A DNA stretch of 64,000 nt from Streptomyces sp. NBC_00162 (GCF_024611995.1 NZ_CP102509.1:5642001-5706000); one strand, 5' to 3'. Counted from the first letter of the stretch, positions 16,948 to 26,037 are shown. Numbers and translations are program-made. The notes: generated from the sequence alone by a model not told the origin.

Positions 16948-17532
16948 ATGAGCACCGCTTCCGTCTCCTTCCGGCCCGGCGCCGTCCTCGCCGATCTGCT
17001 GCCCGCGAGCCGCGTCCGCGACATCGCGCTCGTCGTCGGCGGAGCCGCACTCACCGGACTGGCCGCGCAGATCGCCGTGCCCGTGCCCGGCTCCCCGGTC
17101 CCGGTCACCGGCCAGACCTTCGCGGCGCTGCTCGTCGGCACCGCGTTCGGCGCCCGCCGCGGTTTCCTCGCGCTGGGGCTGTACGCCCTGCTCGGCGCGG
17201 CCGGGATGCCCTGGTTCGCGAACGGCACCTCCGGTGCGAGCGGCGCCTCCTTCGGCTACGTGCTCGGCATGCTGCTCGCCGCCACCGTCGTCGGCGCCCT
17301 CGCGCGGCGCGGCGCCGACCGCTCGGTCCTGCGCACGGCGGGCACGATGGTGCTCGGCTCCGCGGTGATCTACGCGGTGGGCGTGCCGTACCTGATGGCC
17401 GCCACCGGGATGTCCCTGAGCGCCGCCGTCGCGGCGGGCCTGACCCCGTTCCTGATCGGCGACGCGCTCAAGGCCGCCCTGGCGATGGGCGCCCTGCCGG
17501 CCGCCTGGAAGCTGGTCGGCCGCAGGGGCTGA
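16948..17532 (+). CDS. bioY: BioY biotin transporter substrate-binding (S) component
   Basis: A 194-residue membrane protein of the BioY family, the biotin-binding subunit of ECF-type transporters. ATG 16948 follows CCGGAG. The family motif region PVPGSPVPVTGQTFAALLVG and GARRGFLALGLYALLGAAGMPWF is intact, as is the C-terminal TPFLIGDALKAALA. About six hydrophobic helices are seen. No BioM/BioN energising genes are adjacent, so it works alone or with a shared ECF module encoded elsewhere. A TAACGT -10-like hexamer lies about 45 bp upstream. The stop codon falls inside the first unit of a 15-bp tandem repeat. Confidence 0.92.
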   Translation: MSTASVSFRPGAVLADLLPASRVRDIALVVGGAALTGLAAQIAVPVPGSPVPVTGQTFAALLVGTAFGARRGFLALGLYALLGAAGMPWFANGTSGASGASFGYVLGMLLAATVVGALARRGADRSVLRTAGTMVLGSAVIYAVGVPYLMAATGMSLSAAVAAGLTPFLIGDALKAALAMGALPAAWKLVGRRG

Positions 17533-17602
17533 GCAGAACCCGGCTGGGCAGAACCCGGCTGAGCAGAACCCGGCCGAGCAGTTCCCGGCCGAGCGGTTCC
17601 CG
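17528..17602 (+). repeat. Five tandem copies of a 15-bp unit at the bioY 3' end
   Basis: Units at 17528, 17543, 17558, 17573 and 17588 follow GC(T/C)GAGCAG(AA/TT)CCCG. The first three are nearly identical; the last two change AA to TT. The array begins at the bioY stop codon. In the +1 frame it would encode repeated AEQNP-type pentapeptides. Confidence 0.9.
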
Positions 17603-17611
17603 AACATGCCG

Positions 17612-17644
17612 GAGCCCGGCCCGCCGTGACGGCGGGCCGGGCTC
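17612..17644. terminator. Bidirectional terminator between bioY and permease 3
   Basis: A 15-bp perfect stem GAGCCCGGCCCGCCG (17612-17626 with 17630-17644) with loop TGA, between convergent genes. Confidence 0.87.
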
Positions 17645-17667
17645 TGTCGTACGTACGCGATCAGGGG

Positions 17668-19101
17668 TCAGCCCTGCAGCGCCCGCTTGCGGCGGAAGTC
17701 CAGCACCACGCCGACGAGCACGACCAGGCCGGCGACCAGGGTGGACAGGGTGACCACCTCGCGGTTGGCGTCGTCCACGAACATGTAGCCGATCACGAAC
17801 GTGATCAGTGCGGCGGTGGCCCAGGTCAGCCACGGGAAGAGCCACATCTTCACGGTCAGCTTCTCCGGGGCCTCGCGGACCAGGATCCCGCGCATCCTCA
17901 GCTGGGTGAAGCAGATCACCAGCCACACGAAGAGCGCGATGGCACCCGAGGAGTTCAGCAGGAAGTTGAAGACCGTGTCCTTGAACGCGTAGTTGAAGTA
18001 CACGGCGACGAAGCCGAAGACCGTGGAGCCGAGGATCGCGGCCACCGGCACGCCCCTGGAGTTGACCTTGGCGAACGCCTTCGGCGCGTCGCCGCGCTCA
18101 CCGAGCGAGAAGGCCATGCGGGAGGCGGTGTAGAGGCCCGAGTTCAGGCAGGACAGCACGGCGGTCAGGACGATGACCTCCATGATCGTGCCGGCGTGCG
18201 CGATGCCGATCGAGTCCAGGGCGGCGACGTACGAGCCCTTCTCGGTGATCGACTTGTCGTTCCACGGGAGCAGGGTCAGCACGATGAAGATCGAGCCGAG
18301 GTAGAAGACGCCGATCCGCCAGATGACGGAGTTGGTGGCGCGGGTGACCGCCTTGCGGGGGTTCTCCGACTCGCCCGCGGCCAGCGTGACGATCTCGCTG
18401 CCCATGAAGGAGAAGACGACCATCAGCACGCCGGTCAGGACGGCGCCGTAGCCGTTGGGGAAGAATCCGCCCGCGTCGGTCAGGTGCGCGAAGCCCGCAC
18501 CCGGGTTGTCCGAGCCCGGCAGCAGGCCGAAGACGGCCAGCATGCCGACGATCACGAACGCGCCGATGGCGACGACCTTGATGCCCGCGAACCAGAACTC
18601 GAACTCGCCGTACGAGGCGACGGAGCCGAGGTTGGTGGCGGTCAGCACCGCCATCACGATCAGTGCCCAGGCCCACTGCGGGACGGCCGGGATCCAGCTC
18701 TCCAGGATGGCGGCACCGGCGGTGGCCTCCACGGCGAGAACGACGACCCAGAAGAACCAGTACAGCCAGCCGATGGAGAAGCCGGCCCAGCGGCCGAGCG
18801 CGCGGTCGGCGTAGGCGGAGAAGGAGCCCGAGTTCGGGCTGGCAGCGGCCATCTCGCCCAGCATCCGCATCACGAAGACCACCATCGCGCCGACCAGCGC
18901 GTAGGAGATCAGGATGGCGGGACCGGCCTTGGCGATACCGCCACCGGAGCCGACGAAGAGGCCGGCGCCGATGACGCCGCCAATGGCGATCATGGACAGG
19001 TGGCGGTTCTTGAGACCGGCCTTCAGACCATCGGAGGGCTGGCCCTCACCGGAGTTACCGGTGGGGTTGCCTTCTTTTTGGAGGGTCGTCGTGGAGCTCA
19101 T
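17668..19101 (-). CDS. APC-superfamily amino-acid permease (copy 3)
   Basis: A 477-residue polytopic transporter of the AAT branch. ATG 19101 (MSSTTTLQKEG) is chosen because AAGGAT lies seven bases upstream; the upstream in-frame ATG at 19140 has no such site. A hydrophilic N-terminus of about 35 residues precedes KNRHLSMIAIGGVIGAGLFV. GEFEFWFAGIKVVAIG and EIVTLAAGESENPRKAV are diagnostic. The central regions of the three copies differ enough that they probably carry different amino acids. Divergent from rpiB; nested palindromes lie upstream. Confidence 0.92.
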   Translation of the reverse strand: MSSTTTLQKEGNPTGNSGEGQPSDGLKAGLKNRHLSMIAIGGVIGAGLFVGSGGGIAKAGPAILISYALVGAMVVFVMRMLGEMAAASPNSGSFSAYADRALGRWAGFSIGWLYWFFWVVVLAVEATAGAAILESWIPAVPQWAWALIVMAVLTATNLGSVASYGEFEFWFAGIKVVAIGAFVIVGMLAVFGLLPGSDNPGAGFAHLTDAGGFFPNGYGAVLTGVLMVVFSFMGSEIVTLAAGESENPRKAVTRATNSVIWRIGVFYLGSIFIVLTLLPWNDKSITEKGSYVAALDSIGIAHAGTIMEVIVLTAVLSCLNSGLYTASRMAFSLGERGDAPKAFAKVNSRGVPVAAILGSTVFGFVAVYFNYAFKDTVFNFLLNSSGAIALFVWLVICFTQLRMRGILVREAPEKLTVKMWLFPWLTWATAALITFVIGYMFVDDANREVVTLSTLVAGLVVLVGVVLDFRRKRALQG

Positions 19102-19175
19102 GGACGGATCCTTAGGTTCTCGGGTTGCGAGCCCCGGCATTCAAACCTGAGATGAACGCAGGACGGAAGACCTCA

Positions 19176-19210
19176 GTCCGGATCGTTGCGTAGGGACGAA
19201 CGTCCCGGAC
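19176..19210. promoter_or_regulatory. Nested palindrome upstream of permease 3
   Basis: GTCCGG (19176-19181) pairs with CCGGAC (19205-19210). Inside it GGGACG-AA-CGTCCC (19193-19206) is a perfect palindrome. It lies 75-110 bp upstream of the permease start and is a possible operator. Confidence 0.45.
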
Positions 19211-19321
19211 CAAAGCCCCGCCGTGTCCCATCTGCGTTCTTTGGGTTTACTTGAGCTTTAGAAGTGACTTACGCGACACCCCGTTGCGGGCTGCCGGGCC
19301 CCCTCGTGCCACACTCGACCC

Positions 19322-19807
19322 ATGCGCGTGTACCTCGGATCCGACCATGCCGGCTTTGAGCTCAAGAACCACTTGGTGGACTGGCTCAAGAACAACGGCC
19401 ACGAGCCCGTCGACTGTGGGCCCCACATCTACGACGCGGTGGACGACTACCCGCCGTTCTGCCTCCGCGCCGCGGAGAAGACCGCCGCGGACGCCGGCAG
19501 CCTCGGCATCGTGATCGGCGGCTCCGGCAACGGCGAGCAGATCGCCGCGAACAAGGTCAAGGGCGTCCGCGCCATCCTGGCCTGGAGCGTCCAGACCGCC
19601 CAGCTCGGCCGTGAGCACAACAACGCCAACGTGATCTCCGTCGGCGGCCGGATGCACACCCAGGACGAGGCCGTCAGCTTCATCGAGGCCTTCCTGGCGA
19701 CCCCGTACTCCGACGAGGAGCGCCACACCCGCCGCATCGACATGCTCTCCGCGTACGAGACCACCGGCGAGCTCCCCCCGATCCCGGCCCACCACCCGCA
19801 GGGCTGA
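19322..19807 (+). CDS. rpiB: Ribose-5-phosphate isomerase B
   Basis: A 161-residue RpiB/LacAB-family enzyme that interconverts ribose-5-phosphate and ribulose-5-phosphate in the pentose phosphate pathway. The N-terminal GSDHAGFELK phosphate/substrate motif, IVIGGSGNGEQIAANKV and REHNNANVISVGGRMHT are as in mycobacterial RpiB. There the catalytic base is the Glu of GNGEQ rather than the Cys of the E. coli enzyme, and the same is true here. There is no ribosome-binding site. CACACT lies six bases before ATG, so the mRNA may be leaderless. Confidence 0.95.
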   Translation: MRVYLGSDHAGFELKNHLVDWLKNNGHEPVDCGPHIYDAVDDYPPFCLRAAEKTAADAGSLGIVIGGSGNGEQIAANKVKGVRAILAWSVQTAQLGREHNNANVISVGGRMHTQDEAVSFIEAFLATPYSDEERHTRRIDMLSAYETTGELPPIPAHHPQG

Positions 19808-19815
19808 TTCCGCTT

Positions 19816-19849
19816 CCGGCCGTGCCGCCTTCCGGGGCGGTGCGGCCGG
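19816..19849 (+). terminator. Terminator after rpiB
   Basis: A 14-bp stem with two wobble pairs (CCGGCCGTGCCGCC, 19816-19829 with 19836-19849), followed by the T-rich tail TTTCTCTTT. That tail is unusual in this GC-rich genome. Confidence 0.75.
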
Positions 19850-19874
19850 TTTCTCTTTCCCGAGGAGCTTTGCC

Positions 19875-20681
19875 GTGCCCGAGGGGCATACGATCCACCG
19901 CCTCGCCCAGGACCACACCGAGCGGTTCGCCGCCCGCCCGGTCCGGGTCAGCAGCCCGCAGGGCCGCTTCGCCCAGAGCGCGGAACTGCTCGACGGGCGC
20001 GAGCTGGAGGGCGCCGAGGCGCACGGCAAGCACCTCTTCCTCGAGCTGGGCGACGCCTGGATCCACATCCACCTCGGCCTCTTCGGCAAGCTCGGCTTCG
20101 GCCCCGCCCCGGCGCCGCCCGCGACCGACACGGTCCGGCTGCGGCTGCTGAACGAGGAGCACTACGCCGACCTGCGCGGGCCCACCGCGTGCGCGCTGAT
20201 CGGCGAGGGCGAGAAGAAGGCGATACACGACCGGCTCGGGCCGGACCCGCTGCGGCCGGACGACGATCCCGAACGGGCCTGGAAGCGGATCTCCCGCTCC
20301 CGCACCACCGTCGCCGCCCTGCTCATGGACCAGAAGATCGTCGCGGGCATCGGCAACGTCTACCGCGCCGAGGTCCTCTTCCGCCACGGCATCGACCCGT
20401 ACCGGCCGGGCAAGGACCTCACCCGCGCCGAGTGGGACGCCATGTGGGCCGACCTGGCCGCGCTGATGCGCGAGGGCGTACGGAACAACCGGATCGACAC
20501 CGTCCGCGACGAGCACCTGCCCGAGGCGATGGGCAGGCCGCCGAGGGTGGACGACCACGGCGGCGAGGTGTACGTCTACCGCAGGGCGAACCTGCCCTGC
20601 CACATCTGCGGGGGCGAGATCCGCACCGCCGACCTCGCCGCCCGCAACCTCTTCTGGTGCCCTGCCTGCCAGCAGCGCTAG
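19875..20681 (+). CDS. Fpg/Nei-family DNA glycosylase (endonuclease VIII-like)
   Basis: A 268-residue base-excision-repair glycosylase/AP lyase. The GTG start is processed to expose the catalytic Pro of PEGHTIHR; MPEGHT rather than MPELPE marks the Nei branch. The helix-two-turn-helix segment (LLMDQKIVAGIGNVYRAEVLF) and a C-terminal C4 zinc finger (CHIC then CPAC) are present. It probably removes oxidised pyrimidines. GAGGAGC precedes the start. It ends 10 bp from the convergent Eis-like gene. Confidence 0.92.
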   Translation: MPEGHTIHRLAQDHTERFAARPVRVSSPQGRFAQSAELLDGRELEGAEAHGKHLFLELGDAWIHIHLGLFGKLGFGPAPAPPATDTVRLRLLNEEHYADLRGPTACALIGEGEKKAIHDRLGPDPLRPDDDPERAWKRISRSRTTVAALLMDQKIVAGIGNVYRAEVLFRHGIDPYRPGKDLTRAEWDAMWADLAALMREGVRNNRIDTVRDEHLPEAMGRPPRVDDHGGEVYVYRRANLPCHICGGEIRTADLAARNLFWCPACQQR

Positions 20682-20691
20682 ACGGGGTCGG

Positions 20692-21927
20692 CTAGAAACC
20701 GTGCGGCAGCCAGGGCGCCACGTCCCCGGCGAAGGCGCGCGAGGTCCGGGCCAGGGCGCCCGGACGCAGTTCGCGCACCCGCCCTGCCGCGGCGAGCGAG
20801 GCCAGCGTGATCCCGCCCAGGTAGGCCGAGCCCAGCTCCCGGACCGACAGCGCCAGGTCCGCCGGCTCCCCGGTCCGCGTGCAGACCGCGGAGCCCGCCC
20901 CGTCGGCCACCAGCCGCCACCGCCCCTCGTTCCACGGGCAGAACGCGTCCTCGACCTCCAGCACCACGTCCACCGCGGCCCCGTACGTCCGCGCCCCGAG
21001 CGCCGCCGCCACGTCCACCAGCCGTAGGTGGAGCGCGTCGCGCGAGATCGCCCGTGACCGCCGGACATCGCTCACCAGGTGCAGCACCGGATCGTCCACC
21101 GGCCGCTTGTGCGCCCGTACCGTCCAGGTCAGGTCGATCCCGAACAGATAGCGCCACAGCGCCGCCGTCGCCGCCGGGTCGAGCGCGTCGAGGTCCACCA
21201 CCTCGACCTTGCCGTCCGAGCCGGACGGGCCCCACTCGGGCTTGACCCGGTAGCGGGCGTACCCGACCACCTCGCCGTCCGGGCCCTCGGCGACCACGCA
21301 CTTCAGCGGGGAAGCGCCCTCGCGGCCCTCCGGCGGATCCACCAGCGCCTGCCGCTCCCAGCCGGGCTGCCGGGCCGGCATGCCGGGCCGCCGGGTGACC
21401 AGTTCGGCGTACACCCGCTCGCAGTCGGCCAGCGCCTTCTCCGGGTCGACGAGCCGCAGCCGCACCCCGTCCGTCCCCGGCGGCACGGAGAGCCGTACCC
21501 GGGTCGTGTCGATCTCCAGAGACAGGGCGTACGTCGCCGTGCCGTAGCCGAAACGCCCGTAGATCGCCGGATCCGAGGCCGTCAGCACGGCGAGCGGCTC
21601 ACCGGCCGCCCGTACGTCGTCCAACTGGCGCCGCATCATCGAGCTGAGCACGCCCTGCCGCCGGTGCGTGGGGGAGACGCCCACCATCGTGACCCCGGCC
21701 GCGGGCACCAGCCCCCCGCCCGGCACCGAAACGCGGAAGCTGAACGCCGAGGCCGAGCCGACGCAGTCCTCGCCGTCCCAGACGGCGAGCGAGCGTTCCG
21801 GCTCGGTCAAGGACCGGTAGAGCTCCCGGCCCTGCGCGAGCTCGGGCACTCCGCCGAACGCCAGTTCCAGATGATCGAACCAGGCATCCCACTCATCCCA
21901 CTTCAAAACGCGCATCTCAAGAGACAT
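20692..21927 (-). CDS. GNAT acetyltransferase of the Eis family
   Basis: A 411-residue protein with two tandem GNAT folds and a C-terminal sterol-carrier-like domain, as in Mycobacterium Eis. The acetyl-CoA-binding stretch VTMVGVSPTHRRQGVLSSMM is clear, as is the following ASDPAIYGRFGYG. The chain ends in Phe (WLPHGF); in Eis the C-terminal carboxylate is catalytic. Eis enzymes acetylate amines, including aminoglycosides, at several positions. The natural substrate here is unknown. ATG 21927 (MSLEMRVLKW) has AGGGA eight bases upstream. Divergent from the phosphatase. Confidence 0.9.
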   Translation of the reverse strand: MSLEMRVLKWDEWDAWFDHLELAFGGVPELAQGRELYRSLTEPERSLAVWDGEDCVGSASAFSFRVSVPGGGLVPAAGVTMVGVSPTHRRQGVLSSMMRRQLDDVRAAGEPLAVLTASDPAIYGRFGYGTATYALSLEIDTTRVRLSVPPGTDGVRLRLVDPEKALADCERVYAELVTRRPGMPARQPGWERQALVDPPEGREGASPLKCVVAEGPDGEVVGYARYRVKPEWGPSGSDGKVEVVDLDALDPAATAALWRYLFGIDLTWTVRAHKRPVDDPVLHLVSDVRRSRAISRDALHLRLVDVAAALGARTYGAAVDVVLEVEDAFCPWNEGRWRLVADGAGSAVCTRTGEPADLALSVRELGSAYLGGITLASLAAAGRVRELRPGALARTSRAFAGDVAPWLPHGF

Positions 21928-22059
21928 ATGGCCATCCCTATCAGGGCATTCGGTCCCAGTCGAAGAGTTTTCGGGCGCCGCGGGACCCCAGGACGAGGGG
22001 TACCCCTGCGCATCCACAGCCGGGATGGATAGGGTCCCGATGCAATGGCCGGAGCACGC

Positions 22060-23187
22060 GTGGACACCGTCATGGCCCGGATGCGCATGCTGTCGCACCG
22101 GGCACGCACCTCCCTGCGCAAATCCGCCGTCGACTACTTCCGCGGAGACGCCTCCGACTGGCTCGCCTTCGCCGGGCTGCTGATCACCATCCCCGCCATC
22201 GCCTGCGGCACCATGATGCTGCCGGTCTGGTTCTCGCCCGCGGCGCTCGTCCTGCCGATCGTGGCCGGCGGCCTGCTGCTGCGCCCCGCCAGCCTCCTCG
22301 CGCTGTACGCCGCCTCCGCGGCCGCACTGATCGTCGAGGCCCTCGTCCTCGGCCCCTACACCCAGGGACCGGCACGCGTCACCCCCGGCACCGTCCTGGT
22401 CGTCGCGGCCTGCGGCCTCTTCGGGCTGGTCATCGCCCAGTTCCGAAGCCGCGTCGGCGTGCCCTGGCGGCGCGGCGGCACCATGCTCTTCGACCTGCGC
22501 GAACGGATCCGGATCCAGAGCAAGCTGCCCGCCCTGCCGCGCGGCTGGCACCGCGAGATGGCCCTGCGCCCGGCCGGCGGCCAGTCCTTCTCCGGAGACT
22601 TCGTCGTCGCGGCCCGCACCAACGGCGGCCGCACCCTGGAGATCGTCCTGACCGACGTCTCCGGCAAGGGCATGGAAGCGGGCTCCCGGGCCCTGCTGCT
22701 GTCCGGCGCCTTCGGCGGCCTGCTCGGGGCGCTGCCGCCGCACGGCTTCCTGCCCGCCGCCAACGGCTACCTGCTCCGCCAGGACTGGGACGAGGGCTTC
22801 GCCACCTCCATCCACCTCGTCCTGGACCTGCAGACCGGCGACTACGAACTCCTCTCCGCCGGCCACCTCCCCGCCCTCCAGCTCTCCGCGGGCACCGGCC
22901 GCTGGCAGGAGAAGACCGGCGAGGGCCCGCTGCTCGGCGTCTACGACGCCGCCGAATTCACCCCCGCCCGCGGGAACCTCCGCCGCGGCGACGTCCTGAT
23001 GCTCTTCACCGACGGCCTGGTCGAGACGGCCGACCGCGAGATCAGCGAGGGCATCGACCGGCTCACGGGCGAGGCCGACCGCTACGTCGCCGCCGGCTGG
23101 GAGGGCGCCGCCTGGCACCTCATCGAAAAGGTCGCCAAGGACGTCAACGACGACCGCGCCCTGCTCCTGATCCGCCGCTCTCCCTGA
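22060..23187 (+). CDS. Membrane-anchored PP2C/SpoIIE-type protein phosphatase
   Basis: A 375-residue protein. GTG 22060 is chosen because GGAG lies five bases upstream; an ATG at 22045 is possible. Three or four hydrophobic helices (residues about 35-135) anchor a SpoIIE/PP2C domain. Visible metal-binding segments are [26 protein letters not shown] and the final [11 protein letters not shown]. No PAS, GAF or kinase domain is present, so signals would enter through the membrane part. Relatives dephosphorylate anti-anti-sigma factors, but no such partner is nearby. Confidence 0.9.
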   Translation: MDTVMARMRMLSHRARTSLRKSAVDYFRGDASDWLAFAGLLITIPAIACGTMMLPVWFSPAALVLPIVAGGLLLRPASLLALYAASAAALIVEALVLGPYTQGPARVTPGTVLVVAACGLFGLVIAQFRSRVGVPWRRGGTMLFDLRERIRIQSKLPALPRGWHREMALRPAGGQSFSGDFVVAARTNGGRTLEIVLTDVSGKGMEAGSRALLLSGAFGGLLGALPPHGFLPAANGYLLRQDWDEGFATSIHLVLDLQTGDYELLSAGHLPALQLSAGTGRWQEKTGEGPLLGVYDAAEFTPARGNLRRGDVLMLFTDGLVETADREISEGIDRLTGEADRYVAAGWEGAAWHLIEKVAKDVNDDRALLLIRRSP

Positions 23188-23188
23188 C

Positions 23189-23212
23189 GGGGGTGGGGTT
23201 TGCCCCACCCCC
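23189..23212 (+). terminator. Terminator after the phosphatase
   Basis: A perfect 10-bp stem GGGGGTGGGG/CCCCACCCCC with loop TTTG, starting two bases after the stop codon. Confidence 0.8.
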
Positions 23213-23300
23213 GGCCCGCCGGGCTCCGCCATGGCCGCCGCCCCGCCGTGATCCGTAGCGTCGGAGCCACGACCAGGACGGCATCGAGAGGCGGCCCACC

Positions 23301-24113
23301 ATGGGAATCCGGCGAAACAAGCGGCCCAGCGACGACGCGGCACACACGTACGACGGCGCGGCCGCCGTCGAGCTGCGCGGCGTACGGCGGCGGTACGGAC
23401 GCGGAGCCGAGGCCGTGCACGCCCTGCGCGGGATCGACCTCAGCCTGCCGCGCGGCAGCTTCACCGCCGTGATGGGCCCCTCCGGCTCCGGCAAGTCCAC
23501 CTTCCTCCAGTGCGCCGCCGGACTCGACCTGCCCACCGAGGGCTCCGTCCGCCTCGGGGGCACCGAGATCACCGGCATGAACGAGAACGAGCTCACCGAA
23601 CTCCGCCGCAGCCGGCTCGGCTTCGTCTTCCAGGCCTTCAACCTGCTGCCGTCGCTGACCGTCGAGCAGAACGTGCTGCTCCCGATGCGGCTGGCCGGCG
23701 GCCGGTCCGCGCACCAGGGCCGCGCCCGGGCCGCCGACCTGCTCGCCCGCGTCGGCCTCGAGGGCAAGGGCGGCCGCCGGCCCGCCGAACTCTCCGGTGG
23801 GCAGCAACAACGGGTGGCGATCGCCCGGGCGCTGGTCACCTCGCCCGACGTGGTCTTCGCCGACGAACCCACCGGCGCCCTCGACACCACCACCGCCGCC
23901 GAGGTCCTCGGGCTGCTGCGGTCCGCCGTCGACTCCCTGCGCGCCACCGTCGTCATGGTCACCCACGACCCGGCCGCCGCCGCCCACGCCGACCAGGTGC
24001 TCTTCCTCGCCGACGGCCTCATCGCCGACCGGCTGCCGCGCAGCTCCGCCGCGGCCGTCGCCGCCCGCATGACCGCCCTCACGGCCCGCCCGGCCCAGGC
24101 GTACGCGGCCTGA
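23301..24113 (+). CDS. ABC transporter ATP-binding subunit (MacB/LolD type), orphan
   Basis: A 270-residue nucleotide-binding subunit. Walker [11 protein letters not shown]-loop [12 protein letters not shown], signature LSGGQQQR, Walker [13 protein letters not shown] and the switch His in VTHDP are all intact. [18 protein letters not shown] is typical of the MacB/LolD/FtsE subfamily, which pairs with FtsX-like permeases. No permease gene is adjacent on either side. A hydrophilic 20-residue N-terminus and an Ala-rich tail flank the domain. It probably partners with a distant permease. Confidence 0.92.
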   Translation: MGIRRNKRPSDDAAHTYDGAAAVELRGVRRRYGRGAEAVHALRGIDLSLPRGSFTAVMGPSGSGKSTFLQCAAGLDLPTEGSVRLGGTEITGMNENELTELRRSRLGFVFQAFNLLPSLTVEQNVLLPMRLAGGRSAHQGRARAADLLARVGLEGKGGRRPAELSGGQQQRVAIARALVTSPDVVFADEPTGALDTTTAAEVLGLLRSAVDSLRATVVMVTHDPAAAAHADQVLFLADGLIADRLPRSSAAAVAARMTALTARPAQAYAA

Positions 24114-24124
24114 GGAAGCCCGGG

Positions 24125-24170
24125 CGGGGCGGGCGGAGGTGGGCCACTCGGCGCGGATTGGCCCGCCCCG
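24125..24170 (+). terminator. Long-loop hairpin after the ABC ATPase gene
   Basis: CGGGGCGGGC (24125-24134) is perfectly complementary to GCCCGCCCCG (24161-24170) across a 26-base loop. It is a weak terminator candidate that overlaps the promoter region of the next gene. Confidence 0.4.
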
Positions 24171-24187
24171 GCGGCCCCGGCGAGGCC

Positions 24188-24193
24188 TAACGT
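24188..24193 (+). promoter_or_regulatory. -10 hexamer of a leaderless PLP-decarboxylase gene
   Basis: TAACGT ends six bases before ATG 24200, so transcription should begin at or next to the start codon. No ribosome-binding site is present. Confidence 0.6.
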
Positions 24194-24199
24194 GCCCCC

Positions 24200-25591
24200 A
24201 TGGACCGTACGCTCGCCGCCGACCTCGCCCGGCTCCCCGACCTCCTCGACGCCACCCGCCGCGCCGCCGCCGACGCCCTCGCAGCCCTGGACGCGCGTCC
24301 CGTCGTACCGCCCGCCGGGAAGCCGGACGAGGCTCCCGAGGCCCTCCCGGAGCTCGGCGCGGGCGCCGAAGCCGCCCTCGCCGCCTTCCGGGACCGCTGG
24401 GAGCCGCGGCTGTCCGCCTCCGCCGGCCCCCGCTACCTCGGCTTCGTCACCGGCGGCGCCACCCCCGCCGCCCTCGCCGGGGACTGGCTCACCGCCGCCC
24501 ACGACCAGAACTCCAACTCCGCCCTCGACGGCGCCGGCCAGGACCTCGAACGCGAGACCGTCGGCTGGCTCCGCGCCCTCTTCGACCTCTCGCCCGACCA
24601 CTCCGGCACCTTCGTCAGCGGCGCCACCATGTCCAACACCACCGGCCTCGCCATCGCCCGCGAATGGCTCGGCGAACGCCTCGGCGTCTCCCCGGCCGAG
24701 GACGGCGTCGCGGCCCTCGGCGCCGTCCGCGTGCTCTCCGGCGCCCCGCACTCCTCCATCGCCAAGGCCCTCTCCGTCCTCGGCCTGGGCCGAAGCTCCC
24801 TCGTCAAGGTCCCGACCCTGCCCGGCCGCGAGGCCGTGGACCCGGCCGCCCTGGACCGGGCACTGGCCGACACCCCCGGCCCGGCCGTCGTCGTCGCCAA
24901 CGCAGGCACCGTCAACACGGTCGACTTCGACGACCTCCGGGCCGTCGCCGCCCTCAAGCGGCGCCACGACTTCTGGCTGCACACCGACGCCGCCTTCGGC
25001 GCCTTCGCCGCCCTCTCCCCGGACCACGCCCACCTCGCCGCCGGCCTCGACGCCTCCGACTCCCTCTGCGTCGACCTGCACAAGTGGCTCAACGTCCCCT
25101 ACGACAGCGCCGTCCAGTTCACCCGCCGGCGCGACCTCCAGGCCCGCGTCTTCCAAAACTCCGCGGCCTACCTCGGCCCCCTCGGCGACGACCCCGACCT
25201 GGTCCACCTCACCCCGGAGAACTCCCGCCGGCTGCGCGCCCTCGCCGCCTGGTTCACGCTCCGCGCGTACGGCCGCCAGGGCCACCGGGAGATCGTCGAA
25301 CGCGACATCGCCTGCGCCCGCGCGCTGGGCGAGCGGCTCTCCCGGGACCCCGCCTTCACCCTGCTCGCCCCGGTCCGGCTCAACGTCGTCTGCTTCACCC
25401 TCGCCGCCGACCCCACCCCGGCCCGGCTGACCGCTCTGCGCGAGGCGGCCGCCGCCGAGGTCTTCGTCACCCCGACCGTCTACGAGGGAACCCCCGCCCT
25501 GCGCGCCGCGTTCTCCAACTGGCGTACCACGCAGGCGGATGTACACCGGGCCGCGGAGGCCCTCCGGACAGCGGCAAGGGAGATCGCATGA
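24200..25591 (+). CDS. Group II PLP-dependent decarboxylase / aspartate aminotransferase superfamily
   Basis: A 463-residue fold-type I pyridoxal-phosphate enzyme. The Schiff-base Lys is in [16 protein letters not shown] (about residue 296). The cofactor-contacting [11 protein letters not shown] and the [16 protein letters not shown] region match group II amino-acid decarboxylases (aromatic amino acid, glutamate or diaminobutyrate enzymes). Specificity cannot be read by eye. The stop overlaps the start of the HD-domain gene (ATGA). The transcript is probably leaderless. Confidence 0.88.
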   Translation: MDRTLAADLARLPDLLDATRRAAADALAALDARPVVPPAGKPDEAPEALPELGAGAEAALAAFRDRWEPRLSASAGPRYLGFVTGGATPAALAGDWLTAAHDQNSNSALDGAGQDLERETVGWLRALFDLSPDHSGTFVSGATMSNTTGLAIAREWLGERLGVSPAEDGVAALGAVRVLSGAPHSSIAKALSVLGLGRSSLVKVPTLPGREAVDPAALDRALADTPGPAVVVANAGTVNTVDFDDLRAVAALKRRHDFWLHTDAAFGAFAALSPDHAHLAAGLDASDSLCVDLHKWLNVPYDSAVQFTRRRDLQARVFQNSAAYLGPLGDDPDLVHLTPENSRRLRALAAWFTLRAYGRQGHREIVERDIACARALGERLSRDPAFTLLAPVRLNVVCFTLAADPTPARLTALREAAAAEVFVTPTVYEGTPALRAAFSNWRTTQADVHRAAEALRTAAREIA

Positions 25592-26037
25592 CGAGCAGCC
25601 CCCTGACCCTCATCGAGGTCGAGGCGCTCGCCCGCGCCGCGCACGAGGGCCAGACCGACAAGGCCGGCCGGCCGTACGCAGAGCACCTCGCGGCCGTGGC
25701 CGAGGGCGTCCGCCTGCGCGGCGGCAGCCCCGAACAGCAGGCGGCGGCCTGGCTCCACGACGCGATCGAGGACGAGGCGCTCAGCCTCACCTGGCTGGAT
25801 TCCGCCGCCCTGCCGCAGCCCGTGAAGGACATGGTCCTCGCCGTCACCAAGCGCCCCGGCGAACCGGTCGAGCAGTACGCGGCCCGGATCCTCGCCACCC
25901 CGGGCGCCCTGCTGGTCAAGGAGGCCGACCTCGCGCACAACGCAGATCCCGTACGGCTCTCCGTGCTGGACGGCCCCACGCGTGAGCGGCTGTCCGCGAA
26001 GTACGCGTATGTCCGCTCGCTCCTCGGCCTCACCTGA
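25588..26037 (+). CDS. Small HD-domain hydrolase resembling alarmone hydrolases (RSH/MESH1 type)
   Basis: A 149-residue single-domain protein, translationally coupled to the decarboxylase. It carries the RelA/SpoT-type HD signature in order: [16 protein letters not shown] (His19, His33), WLHDAIED (His57-Asp58, Glu61-Asp62) and [10 protein letters not shown] (Asp114, His117-Asn118). These correspond to the metal-binding and ED catalytic motifs of (p)ppGpp hydrolases. There is no synthetase, TGS or ACT domain. Small alarmone hydrolase activity is a good hypothesis, but generic HD phosphohydrolase activity cannot be excluded. Confidence 0.8.
   Translation: MTSSPLTLIEVEALARAAHEGQTDKAGRPYAEHLAAVAEGVRLRGGSPEQQAAAWLHDAIEDEALSLTWLDSAALPQPVKDMVLAVTKRPGEPVEQYAARILATPGALLVKEADLAHNADPVRLSVLDGPTRERLSAKYAYVRSLLGLT

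Noticed and set aside
19816..20681. Reading the Nei-type gene as Fpg (mutM)
   Set aside because: The N-terminus is MPEGHT, not MPELPE, and overall layout matches the Nei branch.
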